From positions 1 through 64,000 of the forward strand of contig NZ_NVXQ01000030.1 in NCBI RefSeq assembly GCF_002733955.1: DNA of 64,000 bases, given 5' to 3'. The notes under the pieces were generated by a model. The model saw only the letters and a list, made by a program, of their open reading frames with translations, did not search any database and had not been told where the DNA came from. The stretch comes from Hoeflea sp. Its GTDB lineage: Bacteria > Pseudomonadota > Alphaproteobacteria > Rhizobiales > Rhizobiaceae. The position numbers and the translations under genes are program-made. The number at the start of each line of letters is the position of its first letter. Position 1 is the first letter of the stretch. Positions 56,801 to 64,000 of this stretch are shown one piece after another.

Positions 56801-57279
56801 AGACCGCCGAAACCCTGCGCTGCACGCCATCGACGCTCAAGGGGCCGGTCCGGCCCCATTGTGTCCCGGTCGTCCAGAGCGATTTTGCCGCCACCTACAT
56901 TGTCACCCGGCACGGCAATGCCGCGGCTATTTTGCTGATCACGCTGCAGGCCTGCTTCATCTTTCTCGTCATCAATCTCTATCTGAAGCTTCAGGCCAAA
57001 CGGTCGCGTGATCCGGTCGAGACGGGCGCCGATCAGGCGCTGGCCTGCATTGCGCTGGGTGCCGGCATGCTATTCCTGATGCAATGGATCCTGGCCTGGT
57101 CGAATGCCTTCGGGCTGTTGCCGGTCATGGGCCAGCCGATGACATGGTTGTCGGCAGGAACGAGTCATCACCTTTTCATGGCAATACCGGCAGCGCTGGT
57201 GCTCCTCGTGGCGGTTCGCCTTGCAGGGATGAAAGCACCCGTGTTAACAATTCGTATACCACCAAGACGCCGGGGTTAG
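53884..57279 (+). CDS. giant SEDS-family (RodA/FtsW-like) polymerase homologue
   Basis: A 1131-aa polytopic protein. One N-terminal helix (about 10-35) is followed by a periplasmic region to about residue 415, then some 16-17 helices. SEDS hallmarks: IQPVEAGKFAIVVLLGAALA (610-629; QPxExxK pattern), a loop ending QSDFAATYIVTRHGN with Asp1000 at the place of the catalytic Asp, and LLPVMGQPMTWLSAGTSHHLF near the C-terminus (LPvtGxPLPfxSxGgSs pattern). Typical SEDS proteins have about 400 residues and 10 helices. It overlaps the PBP gene by ATGA, matching the SEDS-bPBP pairing. Glycan polymerisation is inferred. Confidence 0.82.
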   Translation: MKLVRSISSVLGIVMRLVFWLATMAVIFWWMFALQTAAEQAPQFSALKDLKLTIPRGEEVVLGRAELLQPAGARSAELQHVRLRASDDGQLLISRVAELRGLNVEFGGKTEEGSSERYEISRQQGAYTLVSAGSQFVKIAVKDDDGIEFVVEDWSGKASTAVVYRNGAEIRVDGEPVKGCYEQSTVSWVVSQANKLSQEITGRVSDLLEPVGLSDLLRRKGRATIAVLGGDVDCTMHSYALIAMPRANPELEFIVRKNLSDDRLFVSIYREAQLVPVSFETWVNGKRTRQNFGRTGIEIPVASIGELENPPVTHFTAGKTRYAIETTPAPDGGWEVHIAPNRRVALFDESVCARATDEVEETVSAEDCPPPLDSSPNVLPRGASIEVSQVKLPSTLDRLFVSSPEGLVSAEILARGAAISLCLLIVLAVPGATIWRAHGSIVRAAFLVVAGGFVLLLALLPDLVAIARMVTDVPDASRWLFYGLGATWVCATFVVTLDRSGGASLSAFWLVLTGIIAIGSISMFTMSAEGPNTDWERFFIKHKLVVLDILPLFVMALTIVSPTALKLRIGNDFAGRPSFFSPTMWLLAIVFALFAAWFFLGNQTGLGGSIQPVEAGKFAIVVLLGAALAQWLIRARLLAQAWFGITLIAVILSTLFLIALLFVPAVKSDYSPLIIIGSATAITAVVGVMAIGWRIREEEYDDLRDIRRIPLSYVPAIQDYRMSYAQFALLLLVFAAIILAPLLALDRAREVMDVVMASPEYLVAAALALVLVAAMLIRTLAIPRAVFILMLGLPLALMGTWAVMRGEVLILALAVACLLVITFAVAIRNRVNWTLARVAIAAPLVALVMAVALRDVPAKAGLGVEDWSWFDGPDKQITELEKVLGEGRRLPVERLMSWADLRFGRTGGYEEPRQLLLRDMNFHVLRSRATLANAPCGMSAELTAAPYNIGHAVGWLGDTISQGLGISCPEEAQTAETLRCTPSTLKGPVRPHCVPVVQSDFAATYIVTRHGNAAAILLITLQACFIFLVINLYLKLQAKRSRDPVETGADQALACIALGAGMLFLMQWILAWSNAFGLLPVMGQPMTWLSAGTSHHLFMAIPAALVLLVAVRLAGMKAPVLTIRIPPRRRG

Positions 57280-57317
57280 TCAGCAGTAAAGTTTGAGTAA
57301 AGGGAGCAGGCGTTGAA

Positions 57318-59546
57318 ATGGACAAGAACAACAATGACGGGAACGCGGTCCTCAGCACGACCCGCCTGAAACAGGGTTTCATCATCGTCTTTGCTGCAGT
57401 TGCATTCTTCATGACTGCATATGCGACAAGCGGCGGCGCGCGCATCTTCATGACCGAGACCTATGCCTGGGTCGGGATCACAGCGCTGGCCGTCGGCTTT
57501 CTGGCCTTTACGTCGCTGGTTCTTGGCGATGGCATATCGTCCAACCGGATCACGCAGATTGCCCTGGTGACGCCGTTCTACCTGGTCGCGGTGGCGATCT
57601 GCTGGATCTCGTCATTTGCTTCCTACCATCAGCAGTTCCTGAGCGTCGGCGGCTCCGATCTGGCCAATGCCGAAACCAATTTGCGGCAGATGGGGCTCTA
57701 TGCGCATGACATCGGCAAGGACATGAATGACCGCTATCTCGATCAGAGAGCTGACTTGCTCGGCGACGAGGCGCTGAAGGATTATTCGGCCCGGATGGGC
57801 GCCCTTACCGACGAATTGCGCGATCGCGACAAGAAACGCGAAATCGCCTCCGAACTGCAGACACTGATCGAGACCAGAAAGGCCCAGTTGCGCAACCGGC
57901 AGGGCCAGCTCACCACTCAGCAGGGCGAAATCGAGCGCGGGCTGGTCAAGGTGGGTACCCAGATCGAAGACCTTGAAACCCTGGTTGCCGCCAAGCAGAC
58001 CCAGACCGCAACCGCGGCCGAGATGGTCGAAAAGCTTGAAGCCGCGCTGAAGGCCGAGGAAGGCGAGGCGGGCGTCTCGCCTGACAGCAAGGCCATCCTG
58101 CTGGCCGATGGGCTGGCCAGCCAGCTTACCAGTGACCCTGCCTGCAACCGCAGACGCCGCGCCGGCACCGGCGGCGGACTGAAAGGCACCTGTTACAACG
58201 CGCTGGGGGAACTGCTCGCAGAAACCCGCGCAGAGCTTGCCAGCGTCCGCAAGGACTACGAGGCAAGCCGCAACCAGTTGCTGGCGGCAAACCAGCGGCA
58301 GGCTTCGCTGCAGGCAGATCTGGTCAACGCTGCCGCCGAGCTTGAAACCACCAAGACCCAGCTCACAGAGGATGTTGCTTCAGGCTACACGCTCGACGCC
58401 GATGGGTTCCTGCAAAGCGTCAACGCCTTCATCGACACGCCGTCGCAGACCAGTTTCAAGCAGACCGCGAGCTATTGCGAGGTGGTCACGGAAGTCTTGT
58501 CGGATCTCAAGTCGGTATCCGACCTTCCCGCCTGCGAACCGCAGGCCCTGATGGCGGTGTTCCGGAAGATCGACACGCTCGATACCGAACAGGCCGCTTT
58601 CGCGCAGGTTTGTGACGAGACCGACCGGCGCAAGCAGATCATCGACAATCTGCGCGGCGAAATGCTGGACGTGAATGGCCCCGAGCGGTTGAAGCCGATC
58701 ACCAGAGCCTATGACCAGATGCGCACCGAAGTGCTCGAAACCTGTCTCGTGGCAGCCGAGCAACGCGGTCTCGAAGGCGGTCCCTACCGCGAGGAGCTTG
58801 CAGGTCTTTACGACCGGATCAACCCGTCGCAAGACGCCATCAGCAAGGCCATCGGCAAGGTCGAGGCGCTGTTTAACGGAAGTGCCTCGGCGCGCGACTA
58901 TTTCCCGGCCTTGCTGGCGCTCTTGCAGGAACTCTCGTTGCTGCTGTCCAAGCTGTTCTGGGATGCCAATGTCGTCTCCAAGTCGACCCGGCGCAAAGAA
59001 GATCTCGACATCGCCGATCTCGATCTCGATGCAAAGCCGAATGATCCGGATTCGGTTCTGGCGGCCAAGAATGTGATCCTCAGCACGGTGTTCGACAAGC
59101 AGGGCTACCTGTTGCCGCATCTCTATGACGAGGATTACTCGCACGAAATGCGCAGCCAGATGCGGCTTATCGTCGACAGTCTTTTCCGCAAGCAGCTGGC
59201 CCGCAAGACCGGTCGCGGCATCCTGATCTCGGAACAGGGCCTGGCCGAAGTCGGCCGCCGTATCAGCCGTCACAATGACGCCGCTGAAAACCGGAGCGCC
59301 GGCCCCGAGACTGTTGCCCCGGACGCTGCAGATGAGGCTGAAAACCCGGGCTTCGAAGCGCAGCCGGAGGCTCCGGCGCCGGGGAACTTCGCCGAGGCCA
59401 AGCCCGCAGCAAAGCTTGCCGCCGCGCAGCCAGGTCTCGCCGCCTCAAGTGCGGAAGTTCTCGATGAAGTGGACGCCAACGCTGCCCAGCGCCCGCGCCG
59501 CCGCAGGCCGGTGGTGGTCAGGCCGAATTTCCGGCGTGAAATCTGA
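57318..59546 (+). CDS. three-TM coiled-coil protein of SEDS-PBP operon
   Basis: A 742-aa protein. Three helices near residues 19-38, 48-69 and 80-100 are followed by long heptad-rich coiled coils (about 130-240 and 290-350), a helical middle with several cysteines, a LLALLQELSLLLSKLFWD helix near 535, and a Pro/Ala/Glu-rich disordered end finishing RRRRPVVVRPNFRREI. No family is recognised. A structural or scaffolding role in the envelope complex is inferred. A terminator follows, so it closes the operon. Confidence 0.75.
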   Translation: MDKNNNDGNAVLSTTRLKQGFIIVFAAVAFFMTAYATSGGARIFMTETYAWVGITALAVGFLAFTSLVLGDGISSNRITQIALVTPFYLVAVAICWISSFASYHQQFLSVGGSDLANAETNLRQMGLYAHDIGKDMNDRYLDQRADLLGDEALKDYSARMGALTDELRDRDKKREIASELQTLIETRKAQLRNRQGQLTTQQGEIERGLVKVGTQIEDLETLVAAKQTQTATAAEMVEKLEAALKAEEGEAGVSPDSKAILLADGLASQLTSDPACNRRRRAGTGGGLKGTCYNALGELLAETRAELASVRKDYEASRNQLLAANQRQASLQADLVNAAAELETTKTQLTEDVASGYTLDADGFLQSVNAFIDTPSQTSFKQTASYCEVVTEVLSDLKSVSDLPACEPQALMAVFRKIDTLDTEQAAFAQVCDETDRRKQIIDNLRGEMLDVNGPERLKPITRAYDQMRTEVLETCLVAAEQRGLEGGPYREELAGLYDRINPSQDAISKAIGKVEALFNGSASARDYFPALLALLQELSLLLSKLFWDANVVSKSTRRKEDLDIADLDLDAKPNDPDSVLAAKNVILSTVFDKQGYLLPHLYDEDYSHEMRSQMRLIVDSLFRKQLARKTGRGILISEQGLAEVGRRISRHNDAAENRSAGPETVAPDAADEAENPGFEAQPEAPAPGNFAEAKPAAKLAAAQPGLAASSAEVLDEVDANAAQRPRRRRPVVVRPNFRREI

Positions 59547-59575
59547 CGCATGTATCTTGTCGTGAGGCAACGAAA

Positions 59576-59610
59576 CGCTGCGCAATCGGGTCGGATGCGC
59601 GGCGTTTTTG
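59576..59610 (+). terminator. terminator of the SEDS-PBP operon
   Basis: CGCTGCGCA and TGCGCGGCG pair (one G-T pair), followed by TTTTT, 30 nt after the last stop. It lies between convergent genes. Confidence 0.8.
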
Positions 59611-59614
59611 TTAT

Positions 59615-60646
59615 CTAGGCTGAAGTCTCGTCTGCCGTCTCCGCGGGCTCCGGGGCAACCGCGGTTGCAGGCTGGAAGGCGATACCGGCCGGATTCCGGT
59701 CCTTCAGAATCCCGCTGAGGATTTCATCGCGCGTGAACAGGAACGGACTGTCCAGTCCCAGCGCCGCAAAGATGAACGGATCGGCCGTCATGTAGGGATA
59801 GCGGACATTGTCCGGCGTCAACGGCACGGGAAAGCGTGAATTGCCGGGATCGAGAATTTCGGCATTGGCATCGATATTTGCGCAGCCCAGTTGCGGATGA
59901 AAACCGTAGCTGGAGGTGGCGATGAACCTCAGATCGATGTCGCGCTGCTGTGACGGGAACGGGCGGAAATCCTTGATGATGTCGAAGGCCGGCCGCATGT
60001 GGGCGTGCAAAATGGCAAGCACGGCCTCAGGCTCTGTGGCGATGTCGCGTGAGCGATTGCCAAACCGCAACAACAGCAGATCAAACATGCTGACCGCGAT
60101 CACGACGCGTTCCAGGTTTTCAAATTCCGGCTTTCCGGCGCGCTCGAAAAAATCCTCGACCTTGTCGATCAACGCCTCGAAGCCTTCGTCGGTGCCGGCA
60201 TTGAGCGCCGATATCACCAGGACGATGCCTTTGGCCTTGGAAAACCACTCATCCAGTTCCTTTGCCTTTTCGGCGTGCGGATTGGTTTTTCCGGGCACAT
60301 CCTCGCTTGGGAAGGCGGCCTCGCCCGGGGCATCACGAACATGAATGTTGAATTGCCGTTTCTGCAAGCCGTCAGCAGACGCAAGCCCGGTCTCGGCAGG
60401 CAGATCAAGCTCAAGGTCAAACCGGATATCGGTTACGCTCTCCGTGGCTTCCGGCAGGTTGCGATAGTATGTCCTAAGTAGTTTTCGGTTTACCCGGTCG
60501 GTTTCGATCTTGATATTGTGGAGTTGTTGGAAGCCGTGGAAGTTCAATTCAACGCATTTTGCGAAGTCGACAAACAAGTTTGTCTTGCCTGATCTCACCG
60601 GTCCCGTGAGACCGACGTGAATTTCGTTGTTATCATTAACAGCCAA
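59615..60646 (-). CDS. P-loop GTPase-like protein
   Basis: A 343-aa protein starting with TTG at 60646 (AAGGGA upstream). Walker A is GPVRSGKT at residues 15-22. The G3-like motif is D105-A-P-G-E109, and where GTPases have NKxD it has S186-M-F-D189, a degenerate G4. Nucleotide preference is therefore uncertain. The DxPGE form occurs in GTPases of SrfC-type and GTPase-associated conflict systems. The C-terminus from about 305 is disordered. It is convergent with the SEDS operon and divergent from the gene at 60726, suggesting a switch subunit with separate control. Confidence 0.8.
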   Translation of the reverse strand: MAVNDNNEIHVGLTGPVRSGKTNLFVDFAKCVELNFHGFQQLHNIKIETDRVNRKLLRTYYRNLPEATESVTDIRFDLELDLPAETGLASADGLQKRQFNIHVRDAPGEAAFPSEDVPGKTNPHAEKAKELDEWFSKAKGIVLVISALNAGTDEGFEALIDKVEDFFERAGKPEFENLERVVIAVSMFDLLLLRFGNRSRDIATEPEAVLAILHAHMRPAFDIIKDFRPFPSQQRDIDLRFIATSSYGFHPQLGCANIDANAEILDPGNSRFPVPLTPDNVRYPYMTADPFIFAALGLDSPFLFTRDEILSGILKDRNPAGIAFQPATAVAPEPAETADETSA

Positions 60647-60725
60647 TTCAGCGTTCCCTTTTGCTGAATTTCATTATAAGTCTTTAAAACCAATAAACCA
60701 TTTGAATAGTACAGGAAAGAGTTCA
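60647..60725. promoter_or_regulatory. divergent promoter region
   Basis: A 79-bp AT-rich gap separates the starts of the GTPase gene and the 849-aa protein gene. Both promoters must lie here or overlap the 5' ends. Confidence 0.5.
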
Positions 60726-63275
60726 ATGGGGTTTCGGGGCGGAGATTGCGAGAATGTCTGGCTGGCCTGGGATGGCGAAGATCAGGCCGTGCTGGGGTAT
60801 TTTGCGTCCAAGGGGGAGGAACTGGTCAAGCACCGCAAGGGTGCGATCGTCTTGTGCCACCTCAAGCCGCACGCGTTTCGCGAAGGCAACCGCTCCGGCA
60901 TAGTCGTCGACATCTTCTCGATTTCGCCCGGTGAAAATTTTCTCAGAACACTCCGGCTGCCGCGCGGAACCCATTCCGTCGAGTTGCTGATCGATGACGC
61001 TCAGACGGCAAAGCCGCTCAAGGCGTTCGAGCTGGTGGGAGAGACCGAAGGGCCTGTGCCCCATGCGCGCTATGGCAACGTCGTCATCGCCCTTCCCGAG
61101 GAGCAAGGCGACGATCCCGACGCCCGCTTTGTCTGGTCCGACAAGCGCATCCATCACGTCAAGAAGCCGCACGCCCATATCGGTTGGGCGGGCTATTTCA
61201 CCTCCTGGCCGGTGCATGAGGACGACGACACCAGCAATGTGGTTGCCGTCACCAGTTTCAGGCTCGAAGTGCCGCATCTTGAAGATGCGCTGCAGATCTT
61301 TCCTGTCGGCTACGACATCACCGAAGCCGAGCTGGTGCCCCGGGATGACACTGCCACTGCAATCACCCGTGCTTCTGTTGAAAACGACCGGGTCCAGAAT
61401 GCGGTTCTGACCATTGAAGGCAGCCGGCCGCTGCTGCACGGGCTCTATTTCCTGCATGTCTCGGCACACAGGCAACGGGCCAATGAGTGGAGCGATATCA
61501 TCGATATCGATCCGGGCACGTTCCAGTCCATCAGCGACAATCTGGTCGACGCCTACCGTCAGCTGCTCTCAAGCTCTGGCGACTGGGATGACGCGGAAGT
61601 TGGCGATGCAGGACAGAACCTGATCGAAATCCTGACCCAGGAGCACCGCTGGTTCGAGCTGTCGCAGCCCGATTATTTCGTCGATGTGTTTCCCAATGAA
61701 AGCGGCGAGAAGGTCAAGCTTTCGGTCTACGAGATTTCCGCCGGAGACCATCTGGTCTTCTACGACACCATGGGGCGCAAGCTCCGGGCCGGTCAGCATC
61801 TGAGTTCCGACAGCATCATCGCGTTCAAGGCCAACACCACCGGCCTGCAGCTGCTGCGCGGGGTCTATACGACCAGCCACAAGAAGATTGCCGAAATCGA
61901 TGCGCACAGGCCGGCCAAGCGGTCGTCATTGTCTGAGCCGAATGATTTTGAATCCCTGCCTGCCGCACTGAGCATCAAGCATGATCAGGTGGCAGCACCC
62001 TATTCGCCGTTCGAGTTCACACCCTTGAAGGTTCATTCGGCCATCTTCTATGGCATGGGCTCTCATGACGGGTCCTTTGCCTGGGAGGCCTTTATTCGCG
62101 ATCCGGCGCCCTGGTTGCTGGCCGACGCCATCAATCCGGATTTTTGGGCCAGCGAGACGGAATTCAGGCCTGCGCGTGACGGCAATATCCTGTTCAGGGC
62201 TCTCAGCCTCCTGGGGCGCGACGAGGCCTTCGTGGCGCTGCCGCAGCTCGAAGACCAGATTGTCGCCGCCTTCCTGATCACGCGCCTGGCCAGAACGCCG
62301 GTGCTCAAGACCTGCATCTACCGCATCAACGGGCTGAGCCCTGCGGGCGATGACCTGAATGCGTTGGCGGAGCTGGTCAACCGCATTGATCAGCGCCTCG
62401 CCGATGAAGAGTTCAGGGAATGGCTGTCCTTCAGTCAGCCCGAGATGTTCGATGCGCTGTGTGAGCCCAACGGGAGCTCAAGGCCGATTGACAGAAGCGA
62501 TCTGAAGAAGCTGTCGGAAGAATTGCAGATCGCCGGGGAAATTTTCGATGCCTTCCACGGCGCCCTCGGCGAATCCGTCAAGCGGCCTGCAGCCAACGTC
62601 TCTGAAACCGGCCGCTGGCAGCCGCAGGGCGCAAGCGAGGAGGTTCTGGAAAATCTGATTGCAACCCTGACCGAATCCGATCTCGCCAGAGACAAGGTCG
62701 CGGGCCAGCACTATGAATCGCTGCTCGCCCAGTTTGGCCGCAATGCCTATTACCGAAGCAGGATCGCAGCCGATATCTACAAGCACTATCCGGATCTGCT
62801 GCCCAATGATTCAAAGAAGCTGATGGAGTTCCTGCGCGGCCTGCTGACCGAATCCGGATGCAATTTCGACATGCGCAATTTTGATGAAAAGCTGGTCGGA
62901 AGCGTGGCCGAGAACATGCAGAATGTCGAAAACTGGCTGCTGCCCAATGCGGTCAACATGCGCAAGATGGCCCAGGTCGAGCTCGACAATGCCTCGATGA
63001 ACACGCCGACGGACGAAAAGAAGAAAGCCGCCATCATCGAGTTCGCCGCCGCCCATGAAATGCAGAAAACCTGGGATGACATTTCCGACATCATCGTGCG
63101 CGCCGAAGATGCCGGCATCAGGGTGCCGACAAAGCTGCGCCGCCTGCAGCTGCTCTGGCCGCGCGAGAGTTCGACGACGCTGAGCGAATTCCTGACCTTC
63201 GAGCACAAGCACAAGCACATTCTTGGTCAGAGGTTGAGCGAAACCTACGGATATGATTCCATTCTTTACGCCTGA
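60726..63275 (+). CDS. unrecognised large protein linked to GTPase
   Basis: An 849-aa protein. The ATG at 60726 follows AGGAAAGAG; the frame is open to 60627, but that would overlap the GTPase start. There is no signal peptide or membrane helix. The N-terminal half is beta-rich (GIVVDIFSISPGENFLRTLRL is one stretch; shorter, VVDIFSISPGENFL) and the C-terminal 450 residues are largely helical. It ends LSEFLTFEHKHKHILGQRL. It may be an effector or adaptor of the GTPase. I do not recognise the family. Confidence 0.75.
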   Translation: MGFRGGDCENVWLAWDGEDQAVLGYFASKGEELVKHRKGAIVLCHLKPHAFREGNRSGIVVDIFSISPGENFLRTLRLPRGTHSVELLIDDAQTAKPLKAFELVGETEGPVPHARYGNVVIALPEEQGDDPDARFVWSDKRIHHVKKPHAHIGWAGYFTSWPVHEDDDTSNVVAVTSFRLEVPHLEDALQIFPVGYDITEAELVPRDDTATAITRASVENDRVQNAVLTIEGSRPLLHGLYFLHVSAHRQRANEWSDIIDIDPGTFQSISDNLVDAYRQLLSSSGDWDDAEVGDAGQNLIEILTQEHRWFELSQPDYFVDVFPNESGEKVKLSVYEISAGDHLVFYDTMGRKLRAGQHLSSDSIIAFKANTTGLQLLRGVYTTSHKKIAEIDAHRPAKRSSLSEPNDFESLPAALSIKHDQVAAPYSPFEFTPLKVHSAIFYGMGSHDGSFAWEAFIRDPAPWLLADAINPDFWASETEFRPARDGNILFRALSLLGRDEAFVALPQLEDQIVAAFLITRLARTPVLKTCIYRINGLSPAGDDLNALAELVNRIDQRLADEEFREWLSFSQPEMFDALCEPNGSSRPIDRSDLKKLSEELQIAGEIFDAFHGALGESVKRPAANVSETGRWQPQGASEEVLENLIATLTESDLARDKVAGQHYESLLAQFGRNAYYRSRIAADIYKHYPDLLPNDSKKLMEFLRGLLTESGCNFDMRNFDEKLVGSVAENMQNVENWLLPNAVNMRKMAQVELDNASMNTPTDEKKKAAIIEFAAAHEMQKTWDDISDIIVRAEDAGIRVPTKLRRLQLLWPRESSTTLSEFLTFEHKHKHILGQRLSETYGYDSILYA

Positions 63276-63462
63276 AATCGACGGTCGCAGGATTTAAATC
63301 CCGGCAATTGCGTGCCGCCGGCCGCAGGCTCGACAGCGGCAGTTTTGCTGCCTGTGCGAAGTCGGGCTCGCTATGTTTTAGCAGTCCCTTACAAATTTTT
63401 CTTGGAACCAATTCCCGCCTTCGATGTTTCCCTGATGTACGAATTAACGAAAGGGAAACACC

Positions 63463-63768
63463 ATGAAAAAGCTCATCGCAGCAACCGCTCTCACCGCCCT
63501 GTTTGCAACCGGCGCTTTCGCCGAAGGCGTTCAGTCCTATAACCGCACCGCCATGGAAACAATGGCCGATGGCGACACCGCCGTCGTTGACATCATGATG
63601 GACGAAGAAGGCAACGATCGCGAAGATGCCGACTTCCAGGCTCGCTGGGACGCTGCTACTCCTGAACAGCAGGCCAAGCTGAAGGACACCTGTGCCCGCG
63701 GCATCGAGGAAAAGGTTGAATTTTCCGAAACAGGCGCTGCCCGCTGCAAGATCGTGACGACCAACTAA
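63463..63768 (+). CDS. small secreted protein
   Basis: A 101-aa protein with a clear signal peptide (residues 1-20, ending AFA), giving a mature acidic protein of about 80 residues with two cysteines that could form a disulfide. The mature part (NRTAMETMADGDTAVVDIMMDE, shortened core METMADGDTAVVDI) is not recognised. AAAGGGAAA precedes the ATG. It has its own terminator. Confidence 0.8.
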   Translation: MKKLIAATALTALFATGAFAEGVQSYNRTAMETMADGDTAVVDIMMDEEGNDREDADFQARWDAATPEQQAKLKDTCARGIEEKVEFSETGAARCKIVTTN

Positions 63769-63823
63769 GGTTGTTTCTCGGTCGGTCGTCCTCCCGGCTG
63801 ACCGCTAAACTGACCTTCCTGGA

Positions 63824-63860
63824 AAACCGGTTGGATGCTTGTCATCCGGCCGGTTTTTTA
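63824..63860 (+). terminator. terminator after secreted protein gene
   Basis: AACCGGTTGGATG and CATCCGGCCGGTT pair across a short loop with two G-T pairs, followed by TTTTTA. Confidence 0.85.
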
Positions 63861-64000
63861 CTTGAATGTTTGGGGGGCGCGAAGCCACGCCAGTAATCTG
63901 CTCAGCCTGCGGCGACGCTGCCCCAAGGAACCGCTTTCACCCTACAGTTTGCCCCAGCGCGGAGCCCACTGTGGACCGATGCGGCCCGCCGACATTGCAC

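Overview
The window reads as a chromosomal segment of an alphaproteobacterium of the order Hyphomicrobiales (Rhizobiales), most likely in or near the Rhizobiaceae/Phyllobacteriaceae. Supporting this are the linked aroA, cmk and rpsA genes with a divergent FYDLN-acid (TIGR02300) gene and a nearby tRNA-Ala(GGC), a rhizobial-type MsrA N-terminus, a PaiB-type protein, and high-GC codon use from about 14.4 kb onward. Assignments come from reading motifs by eye; no database search was run.

Region 1 (1 to about 14.35 kb) looks like an integrated element. It is visibly lower in GC and sparsely packed. It ends in a tyrosine-recombinase gene abutting the 3' end of tRNA-Ser(GGA). It carries a PD-(D/E)XK-like protein, a 5' gene fragment cut by the window edge, a P-loop kinase-like protein, a MarR regulator divergent from an ABA4-like membrane protein, a ferritin-like protein, an HWE histidine kinase, two c-di-GMP enzymes and a DUF3102-like protein.

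Region 2 (14.4 to 36.2 kb) is mostly core: a cysteine-free MsrA relative, a BMP-family binding protein, an RNase D-like exonuclease, then a small accessory patch (DUF3800 protein, repeats, higBA), a secreted DUF7282-like protein and the aroA/isomerase/paiB/cmk/rpsA group. After tRNA-Ala come a HAD-UbiA plus DprE1-like pair (polyprenyl-phosphate pentose chemistry), gpsA, and a two-gene GDP-mannose module.

Region 3 (36.2 to 44.0 kb) is a catabolic locus: a QuiC-type 3-dehydroshikimate dehydratase, a TRAP transporter, a GntR/FCD regulator, a Gfo/Idh/MocA oxidoreductase and an AroE paralogue. It is best read as uptake of quinate/shikimate-like acids and their conversion toward protocatechuate.

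Region 4 (44.2 to 63.3 kb) is the most unusual part. A plus-strand gene series encodes an unrecognised 307-aa protein, a 1132-aa protein with an actin/Hsp70-type ATPase core, a membrane-anchored coiled-coil protein, an unrecognised 503-aa protein, a class B-like penicillin-binding protein with SxxK, SxN and KTG motifs, a giant SEDS (RodA/FtsW-type) polymerase homologue and a three-TM coiled-coil protein. A minus-strand P-loop GTPase and a divergent 882-codon ORF (849 aa from the preferred start) follow. I read this as a non-canonical SEDS-PBP peptidoglycan synthase with its own cytoskeleton-like ATPase and GTPase switch. It would be notable in Hyphomicrobiales, many of which lack MreB, RodA and PBP2.
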